Positions 10,505 through 19,544 of a stretch of 64,000 bases of DNA are shown one piece after another. This stretch comes from Naumovozyma dairenensis CBS 421. Taxonomy: Eukaryota > Ascomycota > Saccharomycetes > Saccharomycetales > Saccharomycetaceae. Below the pieces are notes generated by a model. The model saw only the letters and a program-made list of their open reading frames with translations, had not been told where the DNA came from and searched no databases. The DNA is taken from positions 310,001 through 374,000 of the forward strand of contig NC_016485.2 of NCBI RefSeq assembly GCF_000227115.2. The letters run 5' to 3'. Every line of letters begins with the position of its first letter. Position 1 is the first letter of the stretch. Made by a program: the position numbers and the translations under genes.

Positions 10505-10513
10505 TATAGCTGG
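10505..10513 (+). promoter_or_regulatory. Candidate copper-fist (Ace1/Cup2-type) site
   Basis: TATAGCTGG fits the core THNNGCTGG recognised by Ace1-type copper-fist factors and lies about 205 bp upstream of the metallothionein ATG. The next flanking base does not match the longer consensus, and only one clear site is present, so this is tentative. Confidence 0.3.
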
Positions 10514-10569
10514 CGTCTTTGTTGTCGATGTGGGAGAACGGGGGAATATTGGTTCTAATTACGCGACAA

Positions 10570-10577
10570 TATATAAA
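10570..10577 (+). promoter_or_regulatory. TATA box of the split metallothionein gene
   Basis: TATATAAA lies about 140 bp upstream of the ATG at 10718, the usual yeast distance. Confidence 0.5.
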
Positions 10578-10717
10578 TGAAGCAATAGCAACAACAACAG
10601 CAACTTCCTTCTCGAAGATTCAGCCCTTATTTCTAAGACTATATTTGAAGAAGAGCAGTCTTTAGAAATATATTAGTACATACGTACAAGACACAAAACA
10701 TAAAATACCACATCAAA

Positions 10718-10834
10718 ATGATAGGAGAATTGGTCAATCAACACGGTGAAGATGGCAAATGTCCTTGTTCCTCGCAAACAAAGACATGCCAATGTAAACC
10801 AAACTGTGAATGTGGTGCTCGGTGTACATGTCGT
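10718..10834 (+). pseudogene. CUP1-like metallothionein, 5' part (interrupted)
   Basis: A short ORF from 10718 starts MIGELVNQHGEDGKCPC and carries CxC and CxxxCxC clusters (TCQCKPNCECGARCTC). The M-x-x-EL-x-N opening plus Cys clusters resembles the copper metallothionein Cup1. After 39 codons the reading frame runs into unrelated Ty3-like DNA and stops within a few codons. The missing C-terminal half lies at 12638-12748. If translated as it stands, it gives a peptide of about 44 residues with 8 Cys, which might still bind metal. It is too short for a 60-codon ORF cut-off. Confidence 0.8.
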
Positions 10835-11492
10835 ACCCTTTTTCGCTAACTATGGTTTCCACCCAAGGTTGCCTGGTTTTACCAACCCCATACTTGACCA
10901 CTCGCAGAATAATGAAGAGCAGCAAACCCCTAGTACCTCACAATCCAACTTAGACTATCACTTGCAAGCACTACAAAATATTATGGTTTCAATACAAACA
11001 AATATGGTTGATGCTCAAGACCGCCAATCTATTCACTTTAATGAACACCATCGGGTTACAAACTTCAAGGTTGGCGACCCAGTACTGGTTCATAAGGATG
11101 CCTACAACAATAAACCTTTTACCAAATTCCACCACTTGTGGTATGGTCCCTTCAAGATTATTGAAACATTGGGTGACCAAACCTACAGACTAAACTCTCA
11201 GCTTGGTAATCGTCGTACCAACACCTTCCACGTTCGAAGACTCAAGTTGTATAACCACCGTCAAGATAATGCCTATAATGTTCCACATACTGACTATAAA
11301 AGTAAATTACATCTCATCGAACGTGTTGTTCGTATATTCCGTAATAGTACGTGTGAAGTCCAATGGTCAAATGCCGAAACATGGGATACTAGCATCATTC
11401 CACTCCACATCATTTTCAACTCTGAATACCGTCACCTACTCGATCCATATTATAATCCATCCACACAAGAAATTACCGTCACATCCTCTTAA
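10835..11492 (+). pseudogene. Ty3-like integrase C-terminal fragment
   Basis: The open frame reads VPFFANYGFHPR at its start, the hallmark found just after the catalytic core of Ty3/gypsy integrases. It continues through VGDPVLVHKD, the GPY/F-type module (HHLWYGPFKIIE...YRLNS) and HVRRLKLYN, and ends at TAA (11490-11492). A terminal stretch (LIERVVRIFRNSTCEVQW...TWDTSIIPLHII) looks like a chromodomain. The frame is open from its truncated 5' edge, so the insertion may be fairly young. The in-frame ATG at 10746 lies in metallothionein DNA and is fortuitous. Confidence 0.85.
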
Positions 11493-11510
11493 GCTGGGGA
11501 CCAGCTTTTA

Positions 11511-11525
11511 GAAAACGGGGGAAAA
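11511..11525 (+). other. Polypurine tract of Ty3-like element
   Basis: GAAAACGGGGGAAAA sits directly before the LTR start TGTAAGATAT, where plus-strand DNA synthesis is primed in LTR retrotransposons. Confidence 0.8.
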
Positions 11526-12635
11526 TGTAAGATATCCGATTAGGATTACGAACTGTTGGCGTCATGCCAAAGTTTCACAAAGAAGTATGTTTATTTATTA
11601 TTATTTGAGTAATTACTGTCATGATGTTATGAGTCGTTTTAGAAAAGCAAGTCAAGAATTATTATTATGAAGTTCACCAGGTTCGAAGTAATGACCCGAA
11701 CTATGTTATGCACCATACATGTTTGTAGCTGTATAACGTTTATTGAATTATAATTGAATATCGTTTGTTGAATTAAGTCGAATGCCATGCAAGTGTTATC
11801 TTATTATTATTAAGATTGTTTTTGATTGCAGCCACGTCTACGGTTTCGGCCGGCCATGCGTACAAGAGTTATGTATTGGGTCGGTTAAGTTGTATGGTTT
11901 TGCTGAGTGTTTACTCAGGCGTTCTGGATTAGTCTCTCCTAATCAAACCTACAAGTATTTAGAGTGTCCTGCGGAGCACCTAGTCGAAAGGACTTTGAGA
12001 GCGGTGTTCATGATTACGAATTTTGTTTTATGCATGCATGACTTCAACGAGATATTATATGAACTTCTAGAATTTATTTGACTTACCAAGTTATTACTTT
12101 ATCATCATTATCATAAGCCGTAATTATGTGGAGAAACTAATTAGGAGCTAATGTAAGTAAGATACTACTAACTTTACTTTATCTCCTGTATTTCTATCCT
12201 ATCCCTATTCACATTCTATTACCATTCTATTATTGTCCTATCCAATCTTTATCCTACTCCTATTTTAGTAACACAGTGCATTACAATGAAACAGAATAAC
12301 ATAAGGAGTAACACAAGATTAAGGAGTACGTCTATTATACAATATGATCCCCAAATTATCAAATGTTCCAGAACGAAATATGATTAAATAAGCTCGTTGA
12401 TTATCTAAGCTAACTATGACAGGCAAGCGATTAGATAAAATAATTTTGAAAGATATAAAAGGACTAAGGGTCGAGCTGGAATTAGAAACATTTTAGTCGT
12501 TACTTTATATCTTTTATTAGTTATCATTTTTATACTAGATAAGAGAAAGCAACAAAATCATACATTTCATAAGAATCTTATAGTCTTCTCGTCAGAAAAT
12601 CAAGATTCAAAACTATATCCAAATCATATTTTACA
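11526..12635 (+). repeat. Ty3-like long terminal repeat (1110 bp)
   Basis: It starts TGTAAGATAT and ends ATATTTTACA, an imperfect inverted pair with TG...CA ends. Large parts match the solo LTR at 32696-33552 nearly exactly. A TATAAAA at about 12454 is a likely U3 promoter element. It is longer than its partner, partly because of about 149 bp lying between two GTTTATT direct repeats (11589 and 11738). An ORF of 99 codons inside (11782-12081) is not conserved in frame in the other copy. Confidence 0.85.
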
Positions 12636-12637
12636 AT

Positions 12638-12748
12638 ACATGTCGTCCCCCAACCGAGAAGAAATGCGCTTGTTGCGGAGACAAGTGTGAGTGTGACACA
12701 AGGGGACATTCTGGTAAATGCTGCGGTTCTTCAGAATGTACTTGTTGA
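12638..12748 (+). pseudogene. CUP1-like metallothionein, 3' part (interrupted)
   Basis: In frame from ACA TGT CGT, this stretch encodes KKCACCGDKCECDTRG, then GKCCGSSECTC and a stop at 12746. It is a Cys-rich C-terminal half typical of metallothionein and continues the frame of the 5' part at 10718. It has no ATG of its own near the start. The two halves together would give a roughly 72-residue metallothionein. Confidence 0.8.
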
Positions 12749-13261
12749 ACTTTTTACCAAATTTATTTATTTATTTATTTCTAAACATTATACTGTTTAT
12801 GCGAGAAACCTCCCAAATAAATAACGTTATCTCAGTGCCTTAGAAGCTTTTTATTTATTAAGTATAGTGGATAACACACTTTAAGATGATCTCCCTTGTA
12901 TTTGATCAGGATACAAGTAGTGTCAAGTCATATTGCCAACTTATAAATATTACTTAGATGTGACAACTTGAAAGGGTGGATACTATTTTTTCTGACCATT
13001 TATTGGTTCGATAAATGCTGAATTGTGTAGTACATAGGAATTAAGTTTAGACACTATGTGAGTGAATATATGTAACCCGGATCAACCCTTCAATTGAACG
13101 CCGGTGTGGGATATATAAGTGGAGATTGTAATAAAAGAAAAACACTACTTGTATTAGGATAATTGTATAGAATCAGATTATAATATATACAAAAAAAAAA
13201 ATAGAAACATTGCTAAAACAAATCAACTAGAAACATAAGGTGGGTTACCTGTATATCCAAT
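12749..13261. repeat. Intergenic region with probable decayed copia-type LTR sequence
   Basis: At 13050-13130 the run GTGAGTGA...CCGGATCAA...GGTG.GG.A.ATA resembles a segment of the LTR at 14189-14611 (GTGAGTGA...CCAGATCAA...GGTGGGAAATA). This suggests a second, more degraded copy. I could not define its ends. No intact gene is seen. Confidence 0.4.
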
Positions 13262-13720
13262 CTAACATTCGGGGAAAGGGGTAGCTGTTACGGTTTTTGT
13301 GATGGTTGATGTTAGGGCAATCATTGAGTTCCCAAAACCATTACTAGGTTTTGTACTTGTACTTAAGAGATCAATCAAATTGGCTAAGATTAATTTGATT
13401 GTAGCACTTTCACTGGCAGCAACTATTCCACTCAGAACAAAACTTAACGCCAACATAAATAGGAAGTTGAGGAAATAGTGGTGACGACCAACGACGAGAA
13501 GGAAGATACAGACCCCGTCACAAAGCTTTGCTAAAGAAATATAATAGGTGTAATTCGAGGAGGCGTTCCAGCTGTTGGCGTTCTCTGCTGACAGCTTTTC
13601 CCCGTTAGTGATTTTTGAGCTGAAAATGTGATGATCAATTATGATCTTAAAGATTAGTATTAATAGCATCCAAATGGTTTTCTCCTCCACCTCTTCGAGC
13701 CATCTTTGAGCTCGTCCCAT
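13262..13720 (-). CDS. Hypothetical small membrane protein
   Basis: A 152-codon ORF with no family I recognise. It has hydrophobic segments near residues 17-27, 72-78, 82-103 and 106-118, a predicted N-glycosylation site (NYT) and a Ser/Thr-rich tail ending TATPFPEC. It lies in a repeat-rich breakpoint region with no syntenic partner. It could be a lineage-specific gene, a truncated relic, or chance. Confidence 0.35.
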   Translation of the reverse strand: MGRAQRWLEEVEEKTIWMLLILIFKIIIDHHIFSSKITNGEKLSAENANSWNASSNYTYYISLAKLCDGVCIFLLVVGRHHYFLNFLFMLALSFVLSGIVAASESATIKLILANLIDLLSTSTKPSNGFGNSMIALTSTITKTVTATPFPEC

Positions 13721-13939
13721 CCATTGAAATAGGTTTAGAAGAATTGATCAGATAGTGGCTAGAGTTCGTTTATCGTCTCTATTTTCTGTAGTACGGTTAG
13801 TATTATTGTTAGTGTTATGGTTATCGTGTCTAGACATGTTTGTAATCACTTCCATATTCATAATCTTATGTTCTAAACAAATAAATTGTACAAGAAGGGA
13901 TAAATTACACAAGGGTTTATTTATCTTGTTTAAATATTA

Positions 13940-14089
13940 GGGAAATCCATCACAGATCTTGCTGGTGGCAAATTTGTGTCCATTTCATTGCTGATGCCTC
14001 CATTTTTTAGGGGAGTGATTGCAGAGGTACATTATGTTTCGAACAAAGGAAGTGACGTTGGAACAACATTGCCTAAGGGGCCTTCTTAG
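13940..14089 (+). pseudogene. Possible copia-type RNase H terminus relic
   Basis: A 49-codon stretch open up to TAG reads ...FFRGVIAEVHYVSNKGSDVG...LPKG. EVHYVSNK followed by D and LPKG resembles the end of Ty1/copia RNase H (xVxYVxTKxxxADxxTKPL). It lies about 100 bp before a terminal-inverted LTR (14189-14611), the expected relationship for a pol 3' end. The match is short and degenerate. Confidence 0.3.
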
Positions 14090-14188
14090 CTGGATCAAAT
14101 CTGATAATCGGAATTAGAGTTTAAACACATACAACAGTTCAAAGTGGTATATTCTGGAGCATTTGGGGGCTGTCATCCAATTAGAGAA

Positions 14189-14611
14189 TGTTGACGTAGT
14201 TTATTCGGGTTAAAGGGTATTCAATTGTTGAATTGAGTTACAACCAGTATAATTTGGCTGTTTCTAGCTACAAAAGGGGCTATATTCTGTACTCTTTACC
14301 GAAACATGTAGACAAAACTTTATTGAAATGCTAAGAATAGCCGCATAACTAGAAAGAAATCTGCCACATTTCTATGGCACATTTCTTTTTGAAGAGTACC
14401 ATATATAAGATAAGAGTTGGGAATTTCCTAAAAAGGTGCTCGAATTGTGTGAGTGACTACTATACGTCGCCCAGATCAAACCCCTCAGCCATGGTGGGAA
14501 ATATAGAGATAGACGAAGACGAAGTAATAAGATAGATTGGAATCATACTCCTAATTTTCAGGCAGAAGAACAAAGAGATCTTCCGTGGCTCTACGTAGTG
14601 CTACATCAACA
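14189..14611 (+). repeat. Solo or relic LTR, copia type (423 bp)
   Basis: It begins TGTTGACGTAG and ends CTACATCAACA, inverted repeats matching at 10 of 11 positions with TG...CA ends. I found no matching 5-bp duplication at the flanks (GAGAA and AATAC), consistent with age or rearrangement. A related degraded segment lies near 13050. Confidence 0.6.
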
Positions 14612-14709
14612 AATACATACATTAATAAAAGAGATAGTTTCCTGGTGTCCCGTTAAATCTTCTGCTATTTAAAACGGAACCCCTTAAACGGTTACCATTC
14701 CTGTCTATT

Positions 14710-14716
14710 TTACCCG
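14710..14716 (+). promoter_or_regulatory. Reb1-type site upstream of the DUP gene
   Basis: TTACCCG, the Reb1 core, lies about 170 bp upstream of the ATG at 14888, a common position for this promoter-clearing factor. Confidence 0.4.
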
Positions 14717-14887
14717 GCCGGAGGGAGAAATTGGTTTTCAATGAAGACATTTATTTAGCCTGATGATGATCAGGATGATCAGGATGATTTGGACAAATTT
14801 ATTAACCTACTTGGTAACCAAGTAAGTACTGAGTGAAGGAAACAAGCAATATTTTTTTAAGAAGACTACATTTGGAAAGAAACAAAA

Positions 14888-15607
14888 ATGAAAATAGACA
14901 ACTCAAACCAGCAGCGAGGATTCCTACCTCACGATTCTACCGAGAACGTCGTTCTTCCAAAAGAGAAGTTTTCATTATGGGTAATATATTTACTCGATGA
15001 ATACGTACATCAACTTGAATGTCACATTTGCGCGGGTCTTGTTATTTTATTCACTGCTCTCACGTTAATCTTTACACATTTGAAAAATTTTCCATTTACA
15101 CTCTCCTGTTGTCGCTTTTTCATGAAACTTTCATTGTTTTCTTTCTTATTGATGTTTTTAATATCTTCTTATTGGATGTTTAAACTATGCAAGATGAACT
15201 TACAGAGTGAAATAAAAATTCTATTAGAAGTAATTGAGTGCAAACCGAACGCATCACCACACAGTTGGGACATTATTGCATGTCATATGAATGAATATCT
15301 TTATTCAGAAGGGTTTTATTCTACTCCCAATTTCTTTTATGATGGTAGCGGAGTCTATCGTTGGTTTAGATTCGCCATCATGAAGCGCTTACAGGCCCAA
15401 TTAGCAAGAGAAAACCGCCTCACTGATGATGGATCAGAAATTGGAAAATATGAAGTGGTTGCATTCAGAGTGTTTAGAGAAACAGTCGACAAATATTGGG
15501 CAGATGAATACCCTGTGGCTTTTGAGGAAGTAATAAATACGCGAAATATGAGAAATGCTAGCAGCTCTAAGCAAGATAATGCACCAGCAGATGGGGATAT
15601 GGTTTAA
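14888..15607 (+). CDS. DUP-family (DUP240/COS-like) membrane protein
   Basis: The 239-residue product has two adjacent membrane segments (about residues 48-65 and 80-100). They are followed by SWDIIACHMNEYLYSEGFYSTP then FFYDG, the hallmark of the yeast DUP domain (W..IA..MN.YLY..G.W.TP.FF.G) found in Cos and DUP240 proteins. One DUP domain and this length fit the DUP240 type, whose members (for example Mst27/Mst28) act in membrane trafficking. The C-terminal tail is Ser/Asn/Asp-rich. In S. cerevisiae these genes are in tandem or subtelomeric groups; here a single copy sits internally beside transposon debris. Confidence 0.8.
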   Translation: MKIDNSNQQRGFLPHDSTENVVLPKEKFSLWVIYLLDEYVHQLECHICAGLVILFTALTLIFTHLKNFPFTLSCCRFFMKLSLFSFLLMFLISSYWMFKLCKMNLQSEIKILLEVIECKPNASPHSWDIIACHMNEYLYSEGFYSTPNFFYDGSGVYRWFRFAIMKRLQAQLARENRLTDDGSEIGKYEVVAFRVFRETVDKYWADEYPVAFEEVINTRNMRNASSSKQDNAPADGDMV

Positions 15608-16179
15608 ATTGAAATATGACTGCAAATAGTAGCTTAATGTTTTACCAGTGGTCGTTTTGTTTCACATCTGCTAGTTGATATACAAAATACTATGTACACA
15701 CAAATTACCGATTATCTTTAAATTTCTCGGTATAGTTCACACTTTTCTTAATTACCGAAGTACTGGGTCTTCATAATATGCCGAAGAGACATTTATCTGT
15801 TCTTATGATATAGATTGATAATGGGAGCAAAAATTGTTAGCAACTTTACTTTAATCTGGGATTAACGTTGTATTCTGAATGTCAAGTTTGAATGGTCACC
15901 ATAAACTACAGTAGCAAAGGTCGTGGTTTATATACTTATTAGCTGCGTGACGATGTCATGTGGTATCTAGCATACGTTGAACATAGACGTGTTGGTAAAA
16001 AAGACGGATTTATATATATTATAGTGGCATAAGTTTAAAATAGAACTTAAGTTACATAATGTCATCGGACAAGATAACCTAAAATTATCTTGTATGTATG
16101 TATGTTTTGTAATTCGTTACTTTATATATTTGCATTTCTTATGGATAGCATAAACATATCTAACATGTGATCTTAGTTT
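15608..16179. other. Intergenic region, DUP gene to FIG4
   Basis: AT-rich convergent gap. I see no gene, tRNA or clear repeat. Confidence 0.5.
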
Positions 16180-18936
16180 TCATAAGAACGTAAATTCATA
16201 CCGGTTATTCATCATAAAGTTACTAACCTCAGTCGATTCAATAGCCGCCACATCATGAGGATATAGCTTTGTGCTGCCTTCATAGTCATCTGTAGGACGA
16301 TAATTCGATACATCAAAAGCTTTCCTATAAAAATCAAGATCCACACTGACATCCTTGCAAAAATGTTCAATATCCATTTCATCATTATTTAAGCTGTAAT
16401 CGTTATTTTCTGTAACATTCACGGATTCTACTTCTTTTTTTCTTTGATCAGTAAGAATGTTGTTAGCATCTTCATCTAGCGAGTCGTTACAAAATATTGG
16501 AATTTCGTTCTTCGTATACGATGCCAAAATTCCTTCGATTTTATCTTTGGTTAACTGAATAGTCCCCAAATACTGTTGCGATAATTGTATCTCATCTAAA
16601 TAACCCAATTTTCGGAATCCGCTATCCAAACTCATTTCTTCTTTTTTCAAATATATTCTATCACTACCACACGTAGGATCCTGAGTCTTTTCTCTTAATT
16701 TTTTATTGAATCCGCTTTGTTTTCGTGAAGAAAATGGTGACAGGTCTTCATTGTTCTTGGTTGCAGATCGATACCTTCTTGTAGAATTCATATTGAATAC
16801 AAACAAATCTGAAATCCATGTAATGCACCTCGGTCTATAATATTCATTCCAATAATTATCGAACGCCTCGGGGAAACCACGAACATACTTTACGGTTTTA
16901 TTAAATGTAATGTCATTATTTTGGAGTATGATTCGGTCATATATTAATTGTCGGATACTTCTAATATGATAATTATTCCACCAGTGAGTATAACTTCTCT
17001 TTAACCCATCTTGAATATATTCGTTATGCAAATAGAAATCAGTATTCATTTCCCACAATGATGGGTATCCTTTTTTCCAAACATAATTACCTAGAAAGAG
17101 ATTTGTGGCATCTTGTCGCTGTGCATCAACAAAGGAATTACTATAGAATCGTTTGATGCTTTCAATCATATCTCTAGAATGTGAACTCCATTGATTAATC
17201 TTTCTATATGTTTCCATCGTATTTACCAAGTGAGATCCGCCATATTGTAACGCAATGGTATCTCCAAGGTCATGAAATAATTCGGTCAATATATTCACAA
17301 TATCAGAATCATATTCTAGATAGGAATTATCGATGATCCCTAGTTCCTTTAGTTGAACACCTAATGCTCTCTTCCCTATGACAAATTGAGCAGCATTTGT
17401 ACGGTCCAGACAATCAATACAGTTACTCCTGCAGATACCCTCTTGGATTTTAGTTGATTTGAAATCAGATCCATTGTGGAAGATACCTGTTTTCTGAACA
17501 CTTCCAGCGGCGTATATTTCAAGAAATTCAATGACGCCTTGGCCATCTTGTTTCGATACTCTACTCATATCCCAAGATGTATATTCCATTTTCTTCTCTT
17601 TGGGTAAAAACCTATTAAGATAATTAATGCATTGTTCAAATTCTTTCAAAAGTTTAACTTCTCTAGGTTTCTTCTCTTTTGTCTTGATCAAATTCAGTAT
17701 TTGTATGACACCACCACCGTATCTTTGAAATAATTTATCGAAATGTAATGCAGCAGGACTAAAAAATGGGTCTACCACATTGATCTCAATTGGTGGTTTA
17801 GCTGTCAAATTAGAAACTTCTTGAGTCCAATAAAGTGGTATTGAACCTCTATGTTGAACAAAGGACGTATATCTATCACTATCAAAATATCCATTTCCTG
17901 GTTTATGAAATGGTGTCAATACCATATCTGCTACGATCTGTTCAGTTTCCACTTCATTAGCAACAAACCCTTCTGTATTCACACCTCTTTTCAAAAACCT
18001 TGCCCCAGCAAAATGATGTGATCTTCTCGCTAAAAGAGTAATATAAATATTCTTCCCCATAAGACATACATTAACTTGATCAATGAACCCATGAATAATA
18101 CATTGAAACCAATCATACACAGAATCAATACATGAAAGAATTGGTTTCAACAAATTATTATTCCATACGAACATTTCATTATAATCAGGGATCCCACAGG
18201 GCACCACAATATCACTCCTCCCAACAGCTTTGAATTTCTCTCTCAATAAATTAACTTGTAAAGTATTAGTAACGTCATAAGTATAACTGAAATAGAAAGT
18301 TTTTGAAAGATCCAAATTTTGGAAAGTTTGCATCAATCGTGCCTCCACAGAGCCCTTGTCTGGTTTCTTGTAATTATTTGAAATGGGAATTAATTCTGTT
18401 CCATCGATATGTGATACGAAATGACCACCAATAACAGCAACTTGGCTACATTTAGTAATCACTACTAGATAATAGCATGAGGTGAATCGTATGAATCCAA
18501 GAAGTCCATATCCGGTGAGTCTCTTATGTAATCCTTCGGGACTGGCTTCTTCGAGACCTGAAAGTACATTCATGATTTCATTTCTTGTGAAAAAGACGTT
18601 ATCTTCTAAGACATTTAATTCGGATTGTGGCACTGTTAGATCTATTTCTAGGATTCTGAACATGGATTCTCGTTTGTTGGAACCAACTATGTACATTCGA
18701 TCTTTCATTTCGTATATTGTATATTTACTTAAGATGAATTTTGTTGTTTTTCGTTGTTTGATGGGTTCAATTGGATGCTCTGTCTGGAGTTGTGGTTGTG
18801 GTTGTGATTGCGGCTGTGACTGTGGTTGTTGTTCATTGTGTTGCCCTTGCTCTTGCTGTTGCTGTTGTTCTTGGTTATTATAAGTAGTGTATGGTTGATC
18901 ATTTCTTATGGTGTTTATAAATTGTTCTTGGTCCAT
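16180..18936 (-). CDS. FIG4: Phosphatidylinositol 3,5-bisphosphate 5-phosphatase Fig4
   Basis: Fig4 dephosphorylates PI(3,5)P2 on the vacuole and also works with Vac14 and Fab1 to activate its synthesis. The 918-residue product (S. cerevisiae 879) has an N-terminal Gln/Pro-rich extension, then a Sac domain beginning [20 protein letters not shown]. The catalytic CX5R motif CIDCLDRTN is at about residues 505-515, so it appears active. The N-terminal CAA/CAG-rich repeat explains most of the extra length. It begins a run of YNL325-315 homologues. Confidence 0.96.
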   Translation of the reverse strand: MDQEQFINTIRNDQPYTTYNNQEQQQQQEQGQHNEQQPQSQPQSQPQPQLQTEHPIEPIKQRKTTKFILSKYTIYEMKDRMYIVGSNKRESMFRILEIDLTVPQSELNVLEDNVFFTRNEIMNVLSGLEEASPEGLHKRLTGYGLLGFIRFTSCYYLVVITKCSQVAVIGGHFVSHIDGTELIPISNNYKKPDKGSVEARLMQTFQNLDLSKTFYFSYTYDVTNTLQVNLLREKFKAVGRSDIVVPCGIPDYNEMFVWNNNLLKPILSCIDSVYDWFQCIIHGFIDQVNVCLMGKNIYITLLARRSHHFAGARFLKRGVNTEGFVANEVETEQIVADMVLTPFHKPGNGYFDSDRYTSFVQHRGSIPLYWTQEVSNLTAKPPIEINVVDPFFSPAALHFDKLFQRYGGGVIQILNLIKTKEKKPREVKLLKEFEQCINYLNRFLPKEKKMEYTSWDMSRVSKQDGQGVIEFLEIYAAGSVQKTGIFHNGSDFKSTKIQEGICRSNCIDCLDRTNAAQFVIGKRALGVQLKELGIIDNSYLEYDSDIVNILTELFHDLGDTIALQYGGSHLVNTMETYRKINQWSSHSRDMIESIKRFYSNSFVDAQRQDATNLFLGNYVWKKGYPSLWEMNTDFYLHNEYIQDGLKRSYTHWWNNYHIRSIRQLIYDRIILQNNDITFNKTVKYVRGFPEAFDNYWNEYYRPRCITWISDLFVFNMNSTRRYRSATKNNEDLSPFSSRKQSGFNKKLREKTQDPTCGSDRIYLKKEEMSLDSGFRKLGYLDEIQLSQQYLGTIQLTKDKIEGILASYTKNEIPIFCNDSLDEDANNILTDQRKKEVESVNVTENNDYSLNNDEMDIEHFCKDVSVDLDFYRKAFDVSNYRPTDDYEGSTKLYPHDVAAIESTEVSNFMMNNRYEFTFL

Positions 18937-19325
18937 TTAGGTTTTGCTCTATAAGTAATATCGCAATTGAGTTGCATCTGAGGTACTTCACTTCCTTCCT
19001 CGATGTTGTTTTGTTTTAGTTGACCTTTGTTTTGCTTGAAGTGTGGGGCTTTAGCATATATACGATTTAACAAGAGAACGTTGCGATAAAGACCAGAAAC
19101 GATTATCGTTTACAATATGCACAACAGAAAGGTATATAGGGGAATATTATTAAAAAATGGACTGTCTTTATTGTTTCAAAGTCTATTAATACAAAACTTG
19201 CTAGAATACGTTGTCTAATAGCAACTTCTTATGCATGATGTCTCTAAACTTGAGACGTAAACAAATTAATGAGACTGCCTAAAGATCATAGATTCCGTAA
19301 CATTTATTGCCATAATATATGTATC

Positions 19326-19357
<32 letters not shown>

Positions 19358-19544
19358 TCTATATAATAGGAAGCATAAGTAAGAGGAATTTAACCATGTT
19401 TTGAGCATTTTTTGTAGTAGTAATAATCCTCTTCAATGAATAAATATAATAAAAATTGTGTATGAGTATGAGTATGAGTATAAAAGAGATGATAATTTGA
19501 ACTAGTAAAAAAAGGTTGCCGGCGAAATGGTACCTAGTCTACAT
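18937..19544. other. FIG4 upstream region with (TG)n repeat
   Basis: Contains a (TG)n/(TA)n microsatellite near 19327-19356 and the FIG4 promoter. YNL324W and LEM3, which lie between FIG4 and KRE1 in S. cerevisiae, are absent. Confidence 0.5.

Larger units (their letters stand above)
9909..10717. other. MRP13 to metallothionein intergenic region
   Basis: About 800 bp without a convincing gene. It forms the left edge of the accessory breakpoint region. Its right half is the promoter of the split metallothionein, with a copper-fist-like site at 10505 and a TATA box at 10570. Confidence 0.5.
10835..12635 (+). mobile_element. 5'-truncated Ty3/gypsy-like retrotransposon remnant
   Basis: In order it contains the C-terminal part of a Ty3/gypsy integrase (10835-11492), a polypurine tract (11511-11525) and a complete long LTR (11526-12635). 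The 5' LTR, gag, protease, reverse transcriptase and most of the integrase are absent. The fragment lies inside a metallothionein reading frame. The 10-bp sequence TACATGTCGT occurs at both junctions (10825-10834 and 12637-12646). Confidence 0.88.

Noticed and set aside
11782..12081. 99-codon ORF inside the long LTR
   Set aside because: The homologous stretch in the second LTR (32837-33019) is open only in a different frame, so coding is not conserved.
13755..13940. 61-codon hydrophobic ORF (MARVRLSSL...)
   Set aside because: No family, no context, and it ends beside decayed retrotransposon sequence; chance ORF is more likely.
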